Source: Sphaerisporangium rubeum (GTDB taxonomy: Bacteria > Actinomycetota > Actinomycetes > Streptosporangiales > Streptosporangiaceae). Taken from it: a stretch of 64,000 nucleotides of DNA. A program made the translations under genes and the position numbers. Positions 9,204 through 18,893 of the stretch are shown here, piece by piece. Below the pieces are notes generated by a model, which did no database searches, was not told the origin of the DNA, and was given only the letters and a program-made list of their open reading frames with translations. Numbering within the stretch: the first letter of the stretch is position 1; each line of letters begins with the position of its first letter. The stretch covers positions 3,650,501-3,714,500 of the forward strand of contig NZ_JACHIU010000001.1 in assembly GCF_014207705.1 (NCBI RefSeq), given 5' to 3'.

Positions 9204-9217
9204 TGTTAGCGTTCACA
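9204..9217. promoter_or_regulatory. LacI-type operator before lacI-ytf-ara operon
   Basis: TGTTAGCGTTCACA is an imperfect palindrome centred on CG, of the TGTTAGCGCTAACA type bound by LacI-family sugar repressors. Its reverse complement is identical to the 14-mer across the araB start codon. It lies 32 bases before the TTG start of the first lacI gene, a position suited to autoregulation of the operon. Confidence 0.7.
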
Positions 9218-9248
9218 GTCATGCTCAGGCCAGGAGAGGAGCAGCACG

Positions 9249-10268
9249 TTGGGAACCCAGCCGGCACGTCACCCACCGGTGATGGCCGATGTCGCCAGAG
9301 CCGCGGGCGTGTCGCACCAGACCGTCTCGCGTGTGCTCAACGATCATCCCAACGTGCGCGCCGAGACCCGCGCGCGGGTGCTGGCGGCCATCGACCGGCT
9401 CGGCTACCGCCGTAACCTGCTGGCCCGCGCCTTGGTCACCCGGCACTCGCGCACCCTCGGGGTGGTCAGCTTCGACACCGCTCTGTACGGGCCCGCGAGC
9501 ACCGTGTACGGAATCGAGCAGGCCGCGAGGGCGGCGGGGTACTTCGTCAGCATCGTGTCGCTGCGCACCATCGACCAGGCAGGGGTGCGTGACGCGCTCG
9601 ACTACCTGGCGGGGCAGAGCGTGGACGGCGTGGTTGTGGTGGCGCCGCAGCGTTCGGCGGCGAGCGCGCTCGCCGACCTGCCGCGGGACCTTCCCGCGGT
9701 GGCGGTGGAAGGCGGCCACGAGGGAGACGTGCCGGTGGTGTGCGTCGACCAGATCGCCGGTGCGCGGCTCGCGACCGAGCACCTGCTCGGCCTCGGCCAC
9801 CGCACCGTGTGGCACGTCGGAGGTCCGTCGGACTGGCTGGAGGCCGAAGGCCGTGCCGAGGGCTGGCGTGCCGCTCTCGAAGCGGCCGGCCGTACCGTCC
9901 CCGAGCCGCTGCCCGGCGACTGGAGCCCGCGCTCGGGTTACCAGGCCGGCCGGCTGCTGGCCCGGGAGTCCGGGCTGACGGCGGTGTTCGTCTCCAACGA
10001 CCAGATGGCGCTCGGCGTGCTGCGCGCGTTCAGCGAGGAGGGGGTGCGCGTCCCCGAGCAGGTCAGCGTGGTCGGCTTCGACGACATCCCCGAGTCGGCG
10101 TACTTCTCCCCACCGCTCACCACGGTCCGCCAGGACTTCGGCGCGGTGGGCCGCAGCAGCATCGAGGTGCTCCTCAGGCGCATCGAGGGCTCCGGGTCGT
10201 ACCCCCGCGAGCGTCTCGTCGTCCCTCCTGAGTTCGTGCCGAGGGCCAGTACCTCGGCCCTGACATGA
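9249..10268 (+). CDS. LacI-family regulator of arabinose uptake and catabolism (predicted)
   Basis: The 339-residue protein has a LacI helix-turn-helix (residues about 12-33: 'MADVARAAGVSHQTVSRVLN') and hinge helix, then a periplasmic-binding-protein-like effector domain ending 'FVPRASTSALT'. The start is a TTG preceded by AGGAGAGGAG. It is the first gene of a co-directional run to araA, with operator-like palindromes at 9106 and 9204 just upstream and another across the araB start. Its recognition helix is the same as that of the second LacI protein at 19008 ('GVSHQTVSRVLNDHPNVR'), so the two may bind the same sites. L-arabinose or an arabino-oligosaccharide as inducer is inferred from context, not visible in the sequence. 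Confidence 0.9.
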   Translation: MGTQPARHPPVMADVARAAGVSHQTVSRVLNDHPNVRAETRARVLAAIDRLGYRRNLLARALVTRHSRTLGVVSFDTALYGPASTVYGIEQAARAAGYFVSIVSLRTIDQAGVRDALDYLAGQSVDGVVVVAPQRSAASALADLPRDLPAVAVEGGHEGDVPVVCVDQIAGARLATEHLLGLGHRTVWHVGGPSDWLEAEGRAEGWRAALEAAGRTVPEPLPGDWSPRSGYQAGRLLARESGLTAVFVSNDQMALGVLRAFSEEGVRVPEQVSVVGFDDIPESAYFSPPLTTVRQDFGAVGRSSIEVLLRRIEGSGSYPRERLVVPPEFVPRASTSALT

Positions 10269-10332
10269 ATCACCGAAGCAAATGATCACGGGGACGCGCC
10301 GCGCGGGCCCCGTGCCGAGGAAAGGACCGACC

Positions 10333-11340
10333 ATGAGGATGACGAGGCTCTCCGCGCTGGTCTTAGCGGCGGTGACGATGGCCGCGGCCGCGGGCTGCGG
10401 CGGAGGTGGCGGCGGCGGTGGTGACACCGGCGCGAGCGCCGGTGGTGCGGGTGCCGGTGACGGGAAGATCGTCATGGGCTTCTCTCAGGTGGGTGCGGAG
10501 AGTGGCTGGCGGACGGCGAACACCAAGTCGGTGCAGGAGTCGGCGAAGGCGGCGGGGATCGATCTGAAGTTCTCCGATGCTCAGCAGAAGCAGGAGAACC
10601 AGATCAAGGCGATCCGGTCGTTCATCCAGCAGAAGGTGGATGTGATCGCGTTCTCGCCGGTGGTGGAGTCGGGGTGGGACACGGTGCTGAAGGAGGCGAA
10701 GGCCGCGAGCATTCCGGTGATTCTGACCGACCGTGCGGTGGACTCTCCGGACACGAGTCTGTACAAGACCTTCCTTGGGTCGGATTTCGTGGAGGAGGGG
10801 AAGAAGGCGGGTCAGTGGCTGGTGGATCAGTACAAGGACTCCAAGGATCCGGTGAAGATCGTGGAGTTGCAGGGGACGACGGGGTCGGCGCCGGCGAACG
10901 ACCGTAAGGCGGGGTTCGGTGAGGTGATCAAGGCGGATCCGAAGTTCGAGATCGTGGCGTCGCAGACCGGTGACTTCACGCGTGCGAAGGGCAAGGAGGT
11001 CATGGAGGCGTTCTTGAAGTCGACGCCGAAGATCGATGTGCTGTTCGCGCACAACGATGACATGGGTCTTGGTGCGATCGAGGCGATCGAGGGTGCGGGG
11101 AAGGTCCCGGGCAAGGACATCAAGATCATTACGATCGACGCGGTCAAGGACGGGATGCAGGCCCTGGCCGACGGGAAGATCAACTACATCGTGGAGTGCA
11201 GCCCGCTGCTCGGCCCGCAACTGATGGACCTGGCCAAGAAGGTCGTCGGCGACGAGCAGGTCCCGCCGCGGGTGGTCACCGAGGAGACCACCTTCACGCA
11301 GGAGCAGGCCAAGGAAGCCCTCCCCAGCCGACAGTACTGA
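10333..11340 (+). CDS. ytfQ: Sugar ABC transporter substrate-binding lipoprotein, YtfQ-type
   Basis: This is the extracellular binding protein of a pentose/furanose importer. The signal peptide ends in the lipobox 'AAGC' (Cys22), followed by a Gly-rich spacer. The mature part closely resembles E. coli YtfQ (galactofuranose-binding): 'VGAESGWRTANTKSV', 'QQKQENQIKAIRSF', 'QTGDFTRAKGKEVMEAF' and 'AHNDDMGLGAIEAI' are all family landmarks. The ATG is chosen because GAGGAAAGG precedes it and because the signal peptide starts there; an earlier ATG at 10282 adds a non-hydrophobic tail. It is followed by a hairpin (11351-11379) and then the ATPase and two permease genes. The downstream araBDA genes make L-arabinose the likely substrate; related systems in Shewanella serve arabinose. 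Confidence 0.92.
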   Translation: MRMTRLSALVLAAVTMAAAAGCGGGGGGGGDTGASAGGAGAGDGKIVMGFSQVGAESGWRTANTKSVQESAKAAGIDLKFSDAQQKQENQIKAIRSFIQQKVDVIAFSPVVESGWDTVLKEAKAASIPVILTDRAVDSPDTSLYKTFLGSDFVEEGKKAGQWLVDQYKDSKDPVKIVELQGTTGSAPANDRKAGFGEVIKADPKFEIVASQTGDFTRAKGKEVMEAFLKSTPKIDVLFAHNDDMGLGAIEAIEGAGKVPGKDIKIITIDAVKDGMQALADGKINYIVECSPLLGPQLMDLAKKVVGDEQVPPRVVTEETTFTQEQAKEALPSRQY

Positions 11341-11350
11341 GCACCACTGA

Positions 11351-11379
11351 CGCGGGCCGTCCACCCCGGGCGGCCCGCG
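11351..11379 (+). terminator. Intergenic hairpin after binding-protein gene
   Basis: CGCGGGCCG (11351-11359) pairs with CGGCCCGCG (11371-11379) around an 11-base loop, with no T-run. Such hairpins after binding-protein genes typically stabilise the upstream mRNA or partly end transcription, giving more binding protein than ATPase. Confidence 0.55.
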
Positions 11380-11416
11380 CCGCATCCCCGAGGCCCACGA
11401 GAGGAGAGACCGCCAC

Positions 11417-12931
11417 ATGGCCGCCGAACCGGCGCCGATCCTGCGCATGCGAGGCATCGGCAAGTACTTCCCCGGCGTCACGGCTCTCGACGGGGTCGAC
11501 TTCCGGCTGCTGCCGGGTGAGGTCCACGCGCTCATGGGAGAGAACGGCGCGGGCAAGTCGACACTGATCAAGGTGCTGACCGGCGTCTACACCACCGACG
11601 CGGGGGAGATCGAGCTGGACGGCCGTCCGGTGTCCTTCTCCGGCCCGCTCGCGGCGCAACAGGCGGGCATCAGCACCGTCTACCAGGAGCTCAACCTCTG
11701 CGGCAACCTTTCAGTCGCGGAGAACATCTACATCGGCCGCGAGCCGCGCCGCTTCGGCCGCATCCAGTGGAGCCGCGTGCGCAAGGACGCCGCGGCGCTG
11801 CTGTCCCGGCTCGACATCGACGTGGACGTCACCGCGCCGCTGTCGTCGTACTCCCCGGCGATCCGCCAGATGGTCGCCATCGCGCGCGCCGTCGACATCG
11901 ACGCCAAGGTGCTCATCCTGGACGAGCCGACCTCCAGCCTGGACGCGGGGGAGGTCGCGCAGCTGTTCCGCATGATGCGGCGGCTGAAGGAACAGGGCAT
12001 CGCGATCCTGTTCGTCACCCACTTCCTCGACCAGGTGTACGAGGCGTCGGACCGGGTGACGGTGCTGCGCAACGGCCGCCTGGTGGGGGAGTACCGCATC
12101 GCGGACCTGCCACGGGTCGACCTGGTCGCCAAGATGATCGGCCGCGAGCTGGCCGAGCTGGAACGGCTGGACGACCGGCCGCTGGCCCGCACGTCCGAGC
12201 CGCTGGTCGAGGCGCACAACCTCGGCCGGACCGGCAACGTCGAGCCGTTCACCATGACCATCCACAAGGGTGAGGTGGTGGGCCTCGCCGGCCTGCTCGG
12301 CTCGGGCCGTACCGAGATCGCGCGGCTGCTGGCCGGCGCCGACCACGCCACCAGCGGGAACGTGCGGATCGCCGGCGACACCGCCGCGCTGCGCACCCCC
12401 CGCGCGGCCGTGCGGCGCGGCATCGCGTTCTGCCCCGAGGACCGGCGTGGACAAGGGCTGATCCCCGACCTCACCGTGCGCGAGAACCTCGTGCTCGCGT
12501 TGCAGGCCACCCGCGGCTGGACCCGGCCGATCTCCCGGCGCAAGCAGGACGAGCTCGTCGCGAAGTACATCGCCGCGCTCAACATCCGGCCCGCCGACCC
12601 CGAGCAGCAGATCAAGAACCTCAGCGGCGGCAACCAGCAGAAGGTCATGCTGGCCCGCTGGCTGATCCTGGAGCCGCGCCTGCTCATCCTGGACGAGCCG
12701 ACGCGCGGCATCGACGTCGGCGCCAAGGCCGAGATCCAGCGCCTGGTCGCCGAGTTGTCCGACGGCGGCATGGCCGTGCTGTTCATCTCGGCCGAGCTGG
12801 AAGAGGTGCTGCGCCTCAGCCATCGCGTCGGCGTTCTGCGCGACCGCAAGCTCGTCGCGCAGCTCGCCAACGACGACGCACTCACCACCGGAGCACTGAT
12901 GGAGACCATCGCGAGCGGAGCGCGCGAATGA
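11417..12931 (+). CDS. ytfR: Sugar ABC transporter ATPase with two ABC domains, YtfR-type
   Basis: The 504-residue cytoplasmic ATPase energises the importer. The first ABC domain has Walker A 'GENGAGKST' and Walker B 'LILDEPTSSLD'. The second has the degenerate Walker A 'GSGRTEIAR' typical of the second half of sugar ATPases of the RbsA/YtfR group, the signature 'LSGGNQQKV' and Walker B '[12 protein letters not shown]'. Length and layout are normal for the family. The ATG follows AGGAGAG. Its stop overlaps the start of the permease gene (ATGA), indicating translational coupling. Confidence 0.95.
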   Translation: MAAEPAPILRMRGIGKYFPGVTALDGVDFRLLPGEVHALMGENGAGKSTLIKVLTGVYTTDAGEIELDGRPVSFSGPLAAQQAGISTVYQELNLCGNLSVAENIYIGREPRRFGRIQWSRVRKDAAALLSRLDIDVDVTAPLSSYSPAIRQMVAIARAVDIDAKVLILDEPTSSLDAGEVAQLFRMMRRLKEQGIAILFVTHFLDQVYEASDRVTVLRNGRLVGEYRIADLPRVDLVAKMIGRELAELERLDDRPLARTSEPLVEAHNLGRTGNVEPFTMTIHKGEVVGLAGLLGSGRTEIARLLAGADHATSGNVRIAGDTAALRTPRAAVRRGIAFCPEDRRGQGLIPDLTVRENLVLALQATRGWTRPISRRKQDELVAKYIAALNIRPADPEQQIKNLSGGNQQKVMLARWLILEPRLLILDEPTRGIDVGAKAEIQRLVAELSDGGMAVLFISAELEEVLRLSHRVGVLRDRKLVAQLANDDALTTGALMETIASGARE

Positions 12932-14016
12932 ACGTCAACGCGCTCACCCGCCACCGGCTGTTCTGGCCGGTGGCGGTGCTGGCCGGCCTGTTACTGGCCA
13001 ACCTGCTGCTGACCCGCGGCTTCTACAACATCGAGATGAAGGACGGCCACCTCTACGGCAGCCTCATCGACATCGTGCGGTTCGGCGCGCCGCTGATCAT
13101 GGTCTCGCTCGGCATGACCCTGGTCATCGCCACCGGCGGCATCGACCTGTCGGTCGGCTCGGTCGTCTCCATCAGCGGCGCACTGGCCTGTCTGATGATC
13201 AGCGACCTCGGCGACCAGAACGCCGTCGGCGGCGTGCTCGTCGCCGTCGGGGTCGCGCTCGCGCTCACCCTCGTGCTCGGCGCGGGGAACGGCGTGCTGG
13301 TCGCCGGCTTCGGCATCCAGCCGATCGTCGCGACCCTGATCCTCATGGTCGCCGGCCGCGGGCTCGCGCAGCTCATCACCGACGGCCAGATCATCACGAT
13401 CAACAGCTCGCCGTACAAGCTGATCGGCGGCGGCTACTGGCTCACCCTGCCGTTCGGCATCATCATCGTGGCCGTGCTGGTGGCACTCACCGCGTTCCTG
13501 ACCCGCCGGCTCGCCCTCGGCCTGCTCATCGAATCGGTCGGCGGCAACGCCGAGGCCGGCAGGCTGTCGGGGATCCGGTCGCGCGGCATCGTCATCACGG
13601 TCTACGTGTTCTGCGCACTGTGCGCCGGCATCGCCGGGCTCATGGTCAGCTCCAACGTGTCCAGCGCCGACGGCAACAACGCCGGCCTGTGGATCGAGCT
13701 GGACGCCATCCTCGCCGTCGTCATCGGCGGCACCCCGCTCACCGGTGGCCGGTTCTCGCTCAGCGGCACGGTGCTCGGCGCGCTCATCATCCAGACGCTC
13801 ACCACCACGATCTACTCGGTCGGCGTGCCACCGGAGACGAACCTGCTGGTCAAGGCGCTCGTGGTGACCGCCGTCTGCCTGCTGCAGTCCCCGGCCTTCC
13901 GTGCCAAGGTGTTCGGCCGCGGCCGTCCCGCGGGCCGAGGGGCCCCGCCGTCGCCTCCCTCCGGCGCGCCGGGTGCCCCCACCGCCGTTCCCGCCAGAGA
14001 CGAGGTGGACGCGTGA
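12928..14016 (+). CDS. ytfT: Sugar ABC transporter permease, YtfT-type
   Basis: This is an integral membrane permease of 362 residues in the RbsC/YtfT family, with about eight to ten hydrophobic helices and the family motif 'TLVIATGGIDLSVGSVVSISG' near residues 60-80. 'ELDAILAVVIGGTPLTGG' is the cytoplasmic loop that contacts the ATPase. It starts within the stop of ytfR and overlaps the next permease by GTGA. The last 40 residues are a Pro/Gly/Ala-rich cytoplasmic tail not common in the family. Two permease genes in tandem are the hallmark of YtfT/YjfF heterodimeric systems. Confidence 0.93.
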   Translation: MNVNALTRHRLFWPVAVLAGLLLANLLLTRGFYNIEMKDGHLYGSLIDIVRFGAPLIMVSLGMTLVIATGGIDLSVGSVVSISGALACLMISDLGDQNAVGGVLVAVGVALALTLVLGAGNGVLVAGFGIQPIVATLILMVAGRGLAQLITDGQIITINSSPYKLIGGGYWLTLPFGIIIVAVLVALTAFLTRRLALGLLIESVGGNAEAGRLSGIRSRGIVITVYVFCALCAGIAGLMVSSNVSSADGNNAGLWIELDAILAVVIGGTPLTGGRFSLSGTVLGALIIQTLTTTIYSVGVPPETNLLVKALVVTAVCLLQSPAFRAKVFGRGRPAGRGAPPSPPSGAPGAPTAVPARDEVDA

Positions 14017-15005
14017 CCACCACGACCGTTCCCATGCGGGCCCCGAAGGTGCCGCGCAAGTACGTGCCGGTGCTGGTCACCTTCTGCCTGTTCATCGCGA
14101 TGTTCGTCGCGGGAGGCATCCGCTACGAGGGCTTCGCCACCGGCCAGATCCTGCTGAACGTCCTGGTCGACAACTCGTTCCTGCTGGTGCTCGCGATCGG
14201 CATGACGTTCGTCATCCTCGCCGGCGGCATCGACCTGTCGGTCGGCTCGGTGGTGGCGCTGTCCACGATGATCGCCGCGAGCATGCTGTCGGGGCCGTCG
14301 CCATGGCCCGCGCCGGTGGTGATGCTGGTGGTGCTGGCCGTCGGCACGGTGCTCGGCCTCGGCATGGGGGCGATCATCCACTACTTCGAGATCCAGCCGT
14401 TCATCGTGACGCTGGCCGGCATGTTCCTGGCCCGGGGGCTCTGCTACACCATCAGCACCGACTCGATCCCCGTCTCCGACCCGCTGTTCACCTCGATCGC
14501 GCAGACCAGGATCGACCTCGGCCCCGAGCTGTGGGTCTCGCCGAGCGTCATCATCGGCCTCGTCGTCCTGGTGATCGCGATGTACGTGCTGCACTACACC
14601 CGGCTCGGCCGCGGTGTGTACGCGGTGGGTGGCGGCGAGCAGTCGGCGCTGCTGATGGGTCTTCCCGTGGCTCGCACCAAGATCGCGGTCTACACGATCA
14701 GCGGGTTCTGCTCCGCGCTCGGCGGCCTGCTGTTCGCGTTTTACACCTTGTCCGGCTACGGCCTGCACGCCGTCGGCTGGGAGCTGGACGCCATCGCGGC
14801 GGTGGTCATCGGCGGCACGCTGCTCACCGGCGGCTCGGGATATCTGCTCGGCACCCTGCTCGGTGTGCTGATGCTCGGGCTCATCCAGACGATCCTCAGT
14901 TTCGAGGGCACGCTCAGCTCGTGGTGGACCCGGATCTTTATCGGCCTTCTTTTGTTGGTTTTCATCCTGTTGCAGCGCCTCATCGGGTGGCGTGCGAGGT
15001 CTTAG
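14013..15005 (+). CDS. yjfF: Sugar ABC transporter permease, YjfF-type
   Basis: The second permease (330 residues) pairs with the preceding one to form the membrane channel. 'TFVILAGGIDLSVGSVVALS' and 'ELDAIAAVVIGGTLLTGGSG' are the matching family motifs. The GTG start at 14013 overlaps the ytfT stop by four bases; the frame is open further upstream, but only inside ytfT and without resemblance. It ends 49 bases before araB. Confidence 0.92.
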   Translation: MTTTTVPMRAPKVPRKYVPVLVTFCLFIAMFVAGGIRYEGFATGQILLNVLVDNSFLLVLAIGMTFVILAGGIDLSVGSVVALSTMIAASMLSGPSPWPAPVVMLVVLAVGTVLGLGMGAIIHYFEIQPFIVTLAGMFLARGLCYTISTDSIPVSDPLFTSIAQTRIDLGPELWVSPSVIIGLVVLVIAMYVLHYTRLGRGVYAVGGGEQSALLMGLPVARTKIAVYTISGFCSALGGLLFAFYTLSGYGLHAVGWELDAIAAVVIGGTLLTGGSGYLLGTLLGVLMLGLIQTILSFEGTLSSWWTRIFIGLLLLVFILLQRLIGWRARS

Positions 15006-15053
15006 CAAGAGAAAGTGACCATGTCCCATTTCTACGGTTACCCTGGAGTGCCT

Positions 15054-15067
15054 TGTGAACGCTAACA
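15054..15067. promoter_or_regulatory. LacI-type operator overlapping the araB start codon
   Basis: TGTGAACGCTAACA is the exact reverse complement of the operator at 9204-9217 and includes the GTG start codon of araB (15055). A repressor bound here would block elongation or a local promoter, allowing araBDA to be controlled separately from the transporter genes. Confidence 0.65.
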
Positions 15068-16704
15068 GCGAGGCGTACGTCGTCGGCGTCGATTTCGGCA
15101 CCCTGTCGGGGCGCGCGGTGGTCGTGCGGGTGTCCGACGGGGCCGAACTGGGGAGCGCCGTGCACGAGTACGCACACCGGGTGATCGAGGACAGGTTGCC
15201 CGGCACCGATGTGCGGCTCGGGCCCGACTGGGCCCTGCAGTCCCCCGAGGACTGGCGCGACGTCCTGCGCAACGCGGTGCCGAAGGCCCTCGCGGTCGCC
15301 GGCGTCCCGGCGTCCCAGGTGATCGGCATCGGCACGGACTTCACCGCCTGCACCGTGCTGCCGGCCACCGCGGACGGCACGCCGCTCAGCGAGATCCACC
15401 CCGACCGGCCGCACGCGTGGCCCAAACTGTGGAAGCACCACGCCGCGCAGCCGCACGCCGACCGCATCAACGCGCTCGCCGCCGAGCGCGGCGAGACGTG
15501 GCTGCCCCGGTACGGCGGCAAGATCTCCTCCGAATGGCAGTTCGCCAAGGGCCTGCAGATGCTGGAGGAGGACCCGGAGATCTACGGCCTGGCCGACCGC
15601 TGGATCGAGGCCGCCGACTGGATCATCTGGCAGCTCGCCGGCGTCGAGACCCGCAACGTCTGCACCGCCGGCTACAAGGGGGTGTACCAGGACGGCGGCT
15701 ACCCCTCCGCCGAGTTCCTGGCCGCGCTCAACCCCGGCTTCGCCGACTTCACCGGCAAACTCGGCCACGAGCTCGCTCCTCTCGGCGGCCTCGCCGGCCG
15801 GCTCACCGCGCAGGCCGCCGAGTGGACCCGCCTGCCGGAAGGCATCGCCGTGGCCGTCGGCAACGTCGACGCGCACGTCACCGCCGCCGCGGCGGACGCC
15901 GTACGGCCGGGCCAGATGGTCGCCATCATGGGGACCTCGACGTGCCACATCATGCCGTCCGGCGAACTGGCCGAGGTTCCCGGCATGTGCGGCGTGGTGC
16001 GCGACGGCATCGTGCCGGGCCTGTGGGGGTACGAGGCGGGGCAGTCGGGGGTCGGGGACATCTTCGGCTGGTTCGCCGAGACCTCCGTGCCGGCGTCGTA
16101 CAGCGAGAAGGCCGCCGAGCTCGGGGTGAGCGTGCACGAGTACCTCACCTCTCTCGCCGAGCGGCAGCCCGTCGGCGCGCACGGCCTGGTCGCGCTCGAC
16201 TGGCACAACGGCAACCGCTCGGTGCTCGTCGACCACAACCTGTCCGGGGTGATCGTCGGCCAGACCCTCGCGACGCGGCCCGAGGACATCTACCGCGCGC
16301 TCATCGAGGCCACCGCGTTCGGCGCGCGCGTCATCGTGGATACGTTCGAGGCCTCAGGCGTGCCGGTCGAGGAGTTCGTCGTCGCCGGCGGCCTGCTGAA
16401 GAACCGCTTCCTGATGCAGGTCTACTCCGACGTGCTGCGCCGTCCCCTGTCGGTCATCGGCTCCGACCAGGGCCCCGCGCTCGGCTCGGCCATCCACGCC
16501 GCCGTCGCCGCCGGCGCGTACGCCGACATCACCGCGGCCGCCGCCACGATGGGGAAGCGCACCGCCGCCGTGTACAGCCCCGACCCCGCGCGGGCCGACG
16601 CCTACGACCGGCTGTACGCCGAGTACCGCAAGCTGCACGACCACTTCGCGGACGGCGGCATGCTCCACCGCCTCCGCGCCATCAGAAACGAGGCCGCCAG
16701 ATGA
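15055..16704 (+). CDS. araB: L-ribulokinase
   Basis: AraB phosphorylates L-ribulose to L-ribulose 5-phosphate. The 549-residue FGGY-family kinase starts with the phosphate-binding motif 'VGVDFGTLSGRAVVVRV' (residues about 9-25) and contains 'GIGTDFTACTVLP', 'GGKISSEWQFAKGLQ' and the C-terminal FGGY signature region 'VVAGGLLKNRFLMQVYSDVL'. The GTG at 15055 is chosen because it opens the family alignment. Its stop overlaps the araD start (ATGA). The order araB-araD-araA with overlaps indicates one translationally coupled unit. Confidence 0.95.
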   Translation: MNANSEAYVVGVDFGTLSGRAVVVRVSDGAELGSAVHEYAHRVIEDRLPGTDVRLGPDWALQSPEDWRDVLRNAVPKALAVAGVPASQVIGIGTDFTACTVLPATADGTPLSEIHPDRPHAWPKLWKHHAAQPHADRINALAAERGETWLPRYGGKISSEWQFAKGLQMLEEDPEIYGLADRWIEAADWIIWQLAGVETRNVCTAGYKGVYQDGGYPSAEFLAALNPGFADFTGKLGHELAPLGGLAGRLTAQAAEWTRLPEGIAVAVGNVDAHVTAAAADAVRPGQMVAIMGTSTCHIMPSGELAEVPGMCGVVRDGIVPGLWGYEAGQSGVGDIFGWFAETSVPASYSEKAAELGVSVHEYLTSLAERQPVGAHGLVALDWHNGNRSVLVDHNLSGVIVGQTLATRPEDIYRALIEATAFGARVIVDTFEASGVPVEEFVVAGGLLKNRFLMQVYSDVLRRPLSVIGSDQGPALGSAIHAAVAAGAYADITAAAATMGKRTAAVYSPDPARADAYDRLYAEYRKLHDHFADGGMLHRLRAIRNEAAR

Positions 16705-17363
16705 TCCACCAGGAGACCAGGGAGACGGTCTGCCGCCTGCACGCCGAACTGGTGCGTTACAACCTGGTGGCCTGGACCGCCGGGAACGTCTCCGAGCGCG
16801 TCCCCGGCGAGGACCTGTTCGTCATCAAGCCGAGCGGCGTGTCCTACGACGAGCTGACCCCCGAGGCGATGGTCGTGTGCGACCTCCAGGGTGAACTGGT
16901 GGAAGGCGACTACGCACCCTCCAGTGACACCGCCGCGCACGCGTACGTGTACCGCCACATGCCTGAGGTCAACGGCGTGGTGCACACCCACTCGACGTAC
17001 GCCTCGGCGTGGGCCGCGCGCGGCGAGGCCATCCCGTGCGTGCTCACCGCCATGGCCGACGAGTTCGGCGGCGAGATCCCCGTCGGCCCGTTCGCGCTGA
17101 TCGGCGGCGACGACATCGGCAAAGGCATCGTGGAGACCCTCACCGGCCACCGCTCACCGGCCCTGCTGATGCAGAACCACGGCGTGTTCACCATCGGCGG
17201 CTCCGCCAAGGCCGCCGTGAAGGCCGCCGTCATGTGCGAGGACGTCGCGCGCACCGTCCACGTGGCACGGCAGCTCGGCACGCCGATCCCGATAGAACAG
17301 CACCACATCGACCACTTGTACGACCGCTACCAGAACGTCTATGGACAGAGGAGTCACCTGTGA
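16701..17363 (+). CDS. araD: L-ribulose-5-phosphate 4-epimerase
   Basis: AraD converts L-ribulose 5-phosphate to D-xylulose 5-phosphate by zinc-dependent retro-aldol chemistry. The 220-residue protein shows the class II aldolase/AraD fold: '[22 protein letters not shown]' near the N-terminus, the zinc-binding '[16 protein letters not shown]', and '[21 protein letters not shown]'. The ATG at 16701 overlaps the araB stop. The same frame is open much further upstream, but that is a shadow of araB. Its stop overlaps the GTG start of araA. Confidence 0.94.
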   Translation: MIHQETRETVCRLHAELVRYNLVAWTAGNVSERVPGEDLFVIKPSGVSYDELTPEAMVVCDLQGELVEGDYAPSSDTAAHAYVYRHMPEVNGVVHTHSTYASAWAARGEAIPCVLTAMADEFGGEIPVGPFALIGGDDIGKGIVETLTGHRSPALLMQNHGVFTIGGSAKAAVKAAVMCEDVARTVHVARQLGTPIPIEQHHIDHLYDRYQNVYGQRSHL

Positions 17364-18841
17364 AGCTCTGGTTTCTCACCGGCAGCCAAGGATTGTACGG
17401 GGAGGACACGCTGCGGCAGGTGGCCGAGCAGTCCCAGCGCATCGCCACCGAACTCGGTGAGGCGCTGCCGTTCACCGTGGAGTGGCGTCCCGTGCTGACC
17501 GACGCCGCCGCCATCCGCCGCGTGTGCCTTGAGGCGACCGCGGACGACGACTGCGGCGGCGTCATCGCGTGGATGCACACGTTCTCCCCGGCCAAGATGT
17601 GGATCGCCGGCCTGGACGCTCTCGGCAAGCCGCTGCTGCACCTGCACACGCAGGCCAACGTGGAACTGCCGTGGAGCACCATCGACATGGACTTCATGAA
17701 CCTCAACCAGGCCGCGCACGGCGACCGTGAGTTCGGGTACATCCAGTCCCGGCTCGGCGTGCCGCGCAAGACCGTCGCCGGCCATGTCAGCGACCCGGCG
17801 GTCGTCGCGCGCGTCGCCGCCTGGGCCCGCGCCGCGGCCGGCCGCGCCGAGGTGGGGTCGCTGAAGCTCGCGCGGTTCGGCGACAACATGCGCGACGTCG
17901 CCGTCACCGAAGGCGACAAGGTCGAGGCACAGCTGCGGTTCGGCGTGTCGGTCAACACCTACGGTGTCAACGACCTGGTCGCCGCGGTGGACGCCGCCGC
18001 CGACGCCGACGTGACGGCCCTCGTCAAGGAGTACGAGGACACCTACCGCATGGCGCCTGAGCTGCGCATCGGCGGCGAGCGGCACGACTCGCTGCGGTAC
18101 GCCGCGCGGATCGAGCTCGGCCTGCGCGGCTTCCTGCGTGACGGCGGCTTCGGCGCGTTCACCACCAACTTCGAGGACCTCGGCGGGCTGCGCCAGCTCC
18201 CCGGCCTCGCCGTGCAGCGCCTCATGGCCGACGGCTACGGCTTCGGCGGCGAAGGCGACTGGAAGACCTCGGTGCTGCTGCGCACCCTCAAGGTGATGTC
18301 CACCGGCCTGCCGGGTGGCACGTCCTTCATGGAGGACTACACCTACGACTTCACCCCCGGCCAGGAGCTCATTCTCGGCGCGCACATGCTGGAGGTCTGT
18401 CCCACCATCGCGTCGGACACCCCCTCCTGCGAGATCCACCCGCTGAGCATCGGCGGCCGTGAGGACCCGGTACGGCTGGTGTTCGACGCCGAGCCGGGGC
18501 CCGCCGTCGTCGTCGGCCTCGCCGACATGGGGGAGCGGTTCCGCCTCGTCGCCAACGAGATCGACGTGGTGGCCCCGCCGCAGCCGCTGCCGAAACTTCC
18601 CGTCGCGCGCGCCGTGTGGCGGCCACGTCCGGACATGCGCACCTCGGCCGAGTCATGGCTCACCGCCGGCGCACCACACCACACGGTGCTGTCGGCGGCC
18701 GTCGGCACCGAGGAACTGACCGACTTCGCCGACATGCTCGGCGTGGAACTGCTGGTCATCGACGCCGACACCTCCTCGCGCGCGTTCGTGCGCGAGCTTC
18801 GGCTCAACCAGGCGTACTACCGCCTGGCGCAGGGATTCTGA
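17360..18841 (+). CDS. araA: L-arabinose isomerase
   Basis: AraA interconverts L-arabinose and L-ribulose, the first step of catabolism, as a manganese-dependent cytoplasmic enzyme. The 493-residue protein begins '[20 protein letters not shown]', the family signature, and carries '[19 protein letters not shown]', '[14 protein letters not shown]' and '[18 protein letters not shown]'. The family length is about 500 residues. The GTG start overlaps the araD stop by four bases. A good intrinsic terminator begins 15 bases after the stop, closing the operon. Confidence 0.96.
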   Translation: MKLWFLTGSQGLYGEDTLRQVAEQSQRIATELGEALPFTVEWRPVLTDAAAIRRVCLEATADDDCGGVIAWMHTFSPAKMWIAGLDALGKPLLHLHTQANVELPWSTIDMDFMNLNQAAHGDREFGYIQSRLGVPRKTVAGHVSDPAVVARVAAWARAAAGRAEVGSLKLARFGDNMRDVAVTEGDKVEAQLRFGVSVNTYGVNDLVAAVDAAADADVTALVKEYEDTYRMAPELRIGGERHDSLRYAARIELGLRGFLRDGGFGAFTTNFEDLGGLRQLPGLAVQRLMADGYGFGGEGDWKTSVLLRTLKVMSTGLPGGTSFMEDYTYDFTPGQELILGAHMLEVCPTIASDTPSCEIHPLSIGGREDPVRLVFDAEPGPAVVVGLADMGERFRLVANEIDVVAPPQPLPKLPVARAVWRPRPDMRTSAESWLTAGAPHHTVLSAAVGTEELTDFADMLGVELLVIDADTSSRAFVRELRLNQAYYRLAQGF

Positions 18842-18855
18842 CCGCCGTGCGGTCT

Positions 18856-18893
18856 CGGGCCCTTCCCGCTCGGGGGGAAGGGCCCGAAATTTT
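18856..18893 (+). terminator. Rho-independent terminator after araA
   Basis: An 11-bp stem, CGGGCCCTTCC (18856-18866) with GGAAGGGCCCG (18876-18886), is followed by AAATTTT. It marks the end of the lacI-ytf-ara transcript. Confidence 0.85.
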
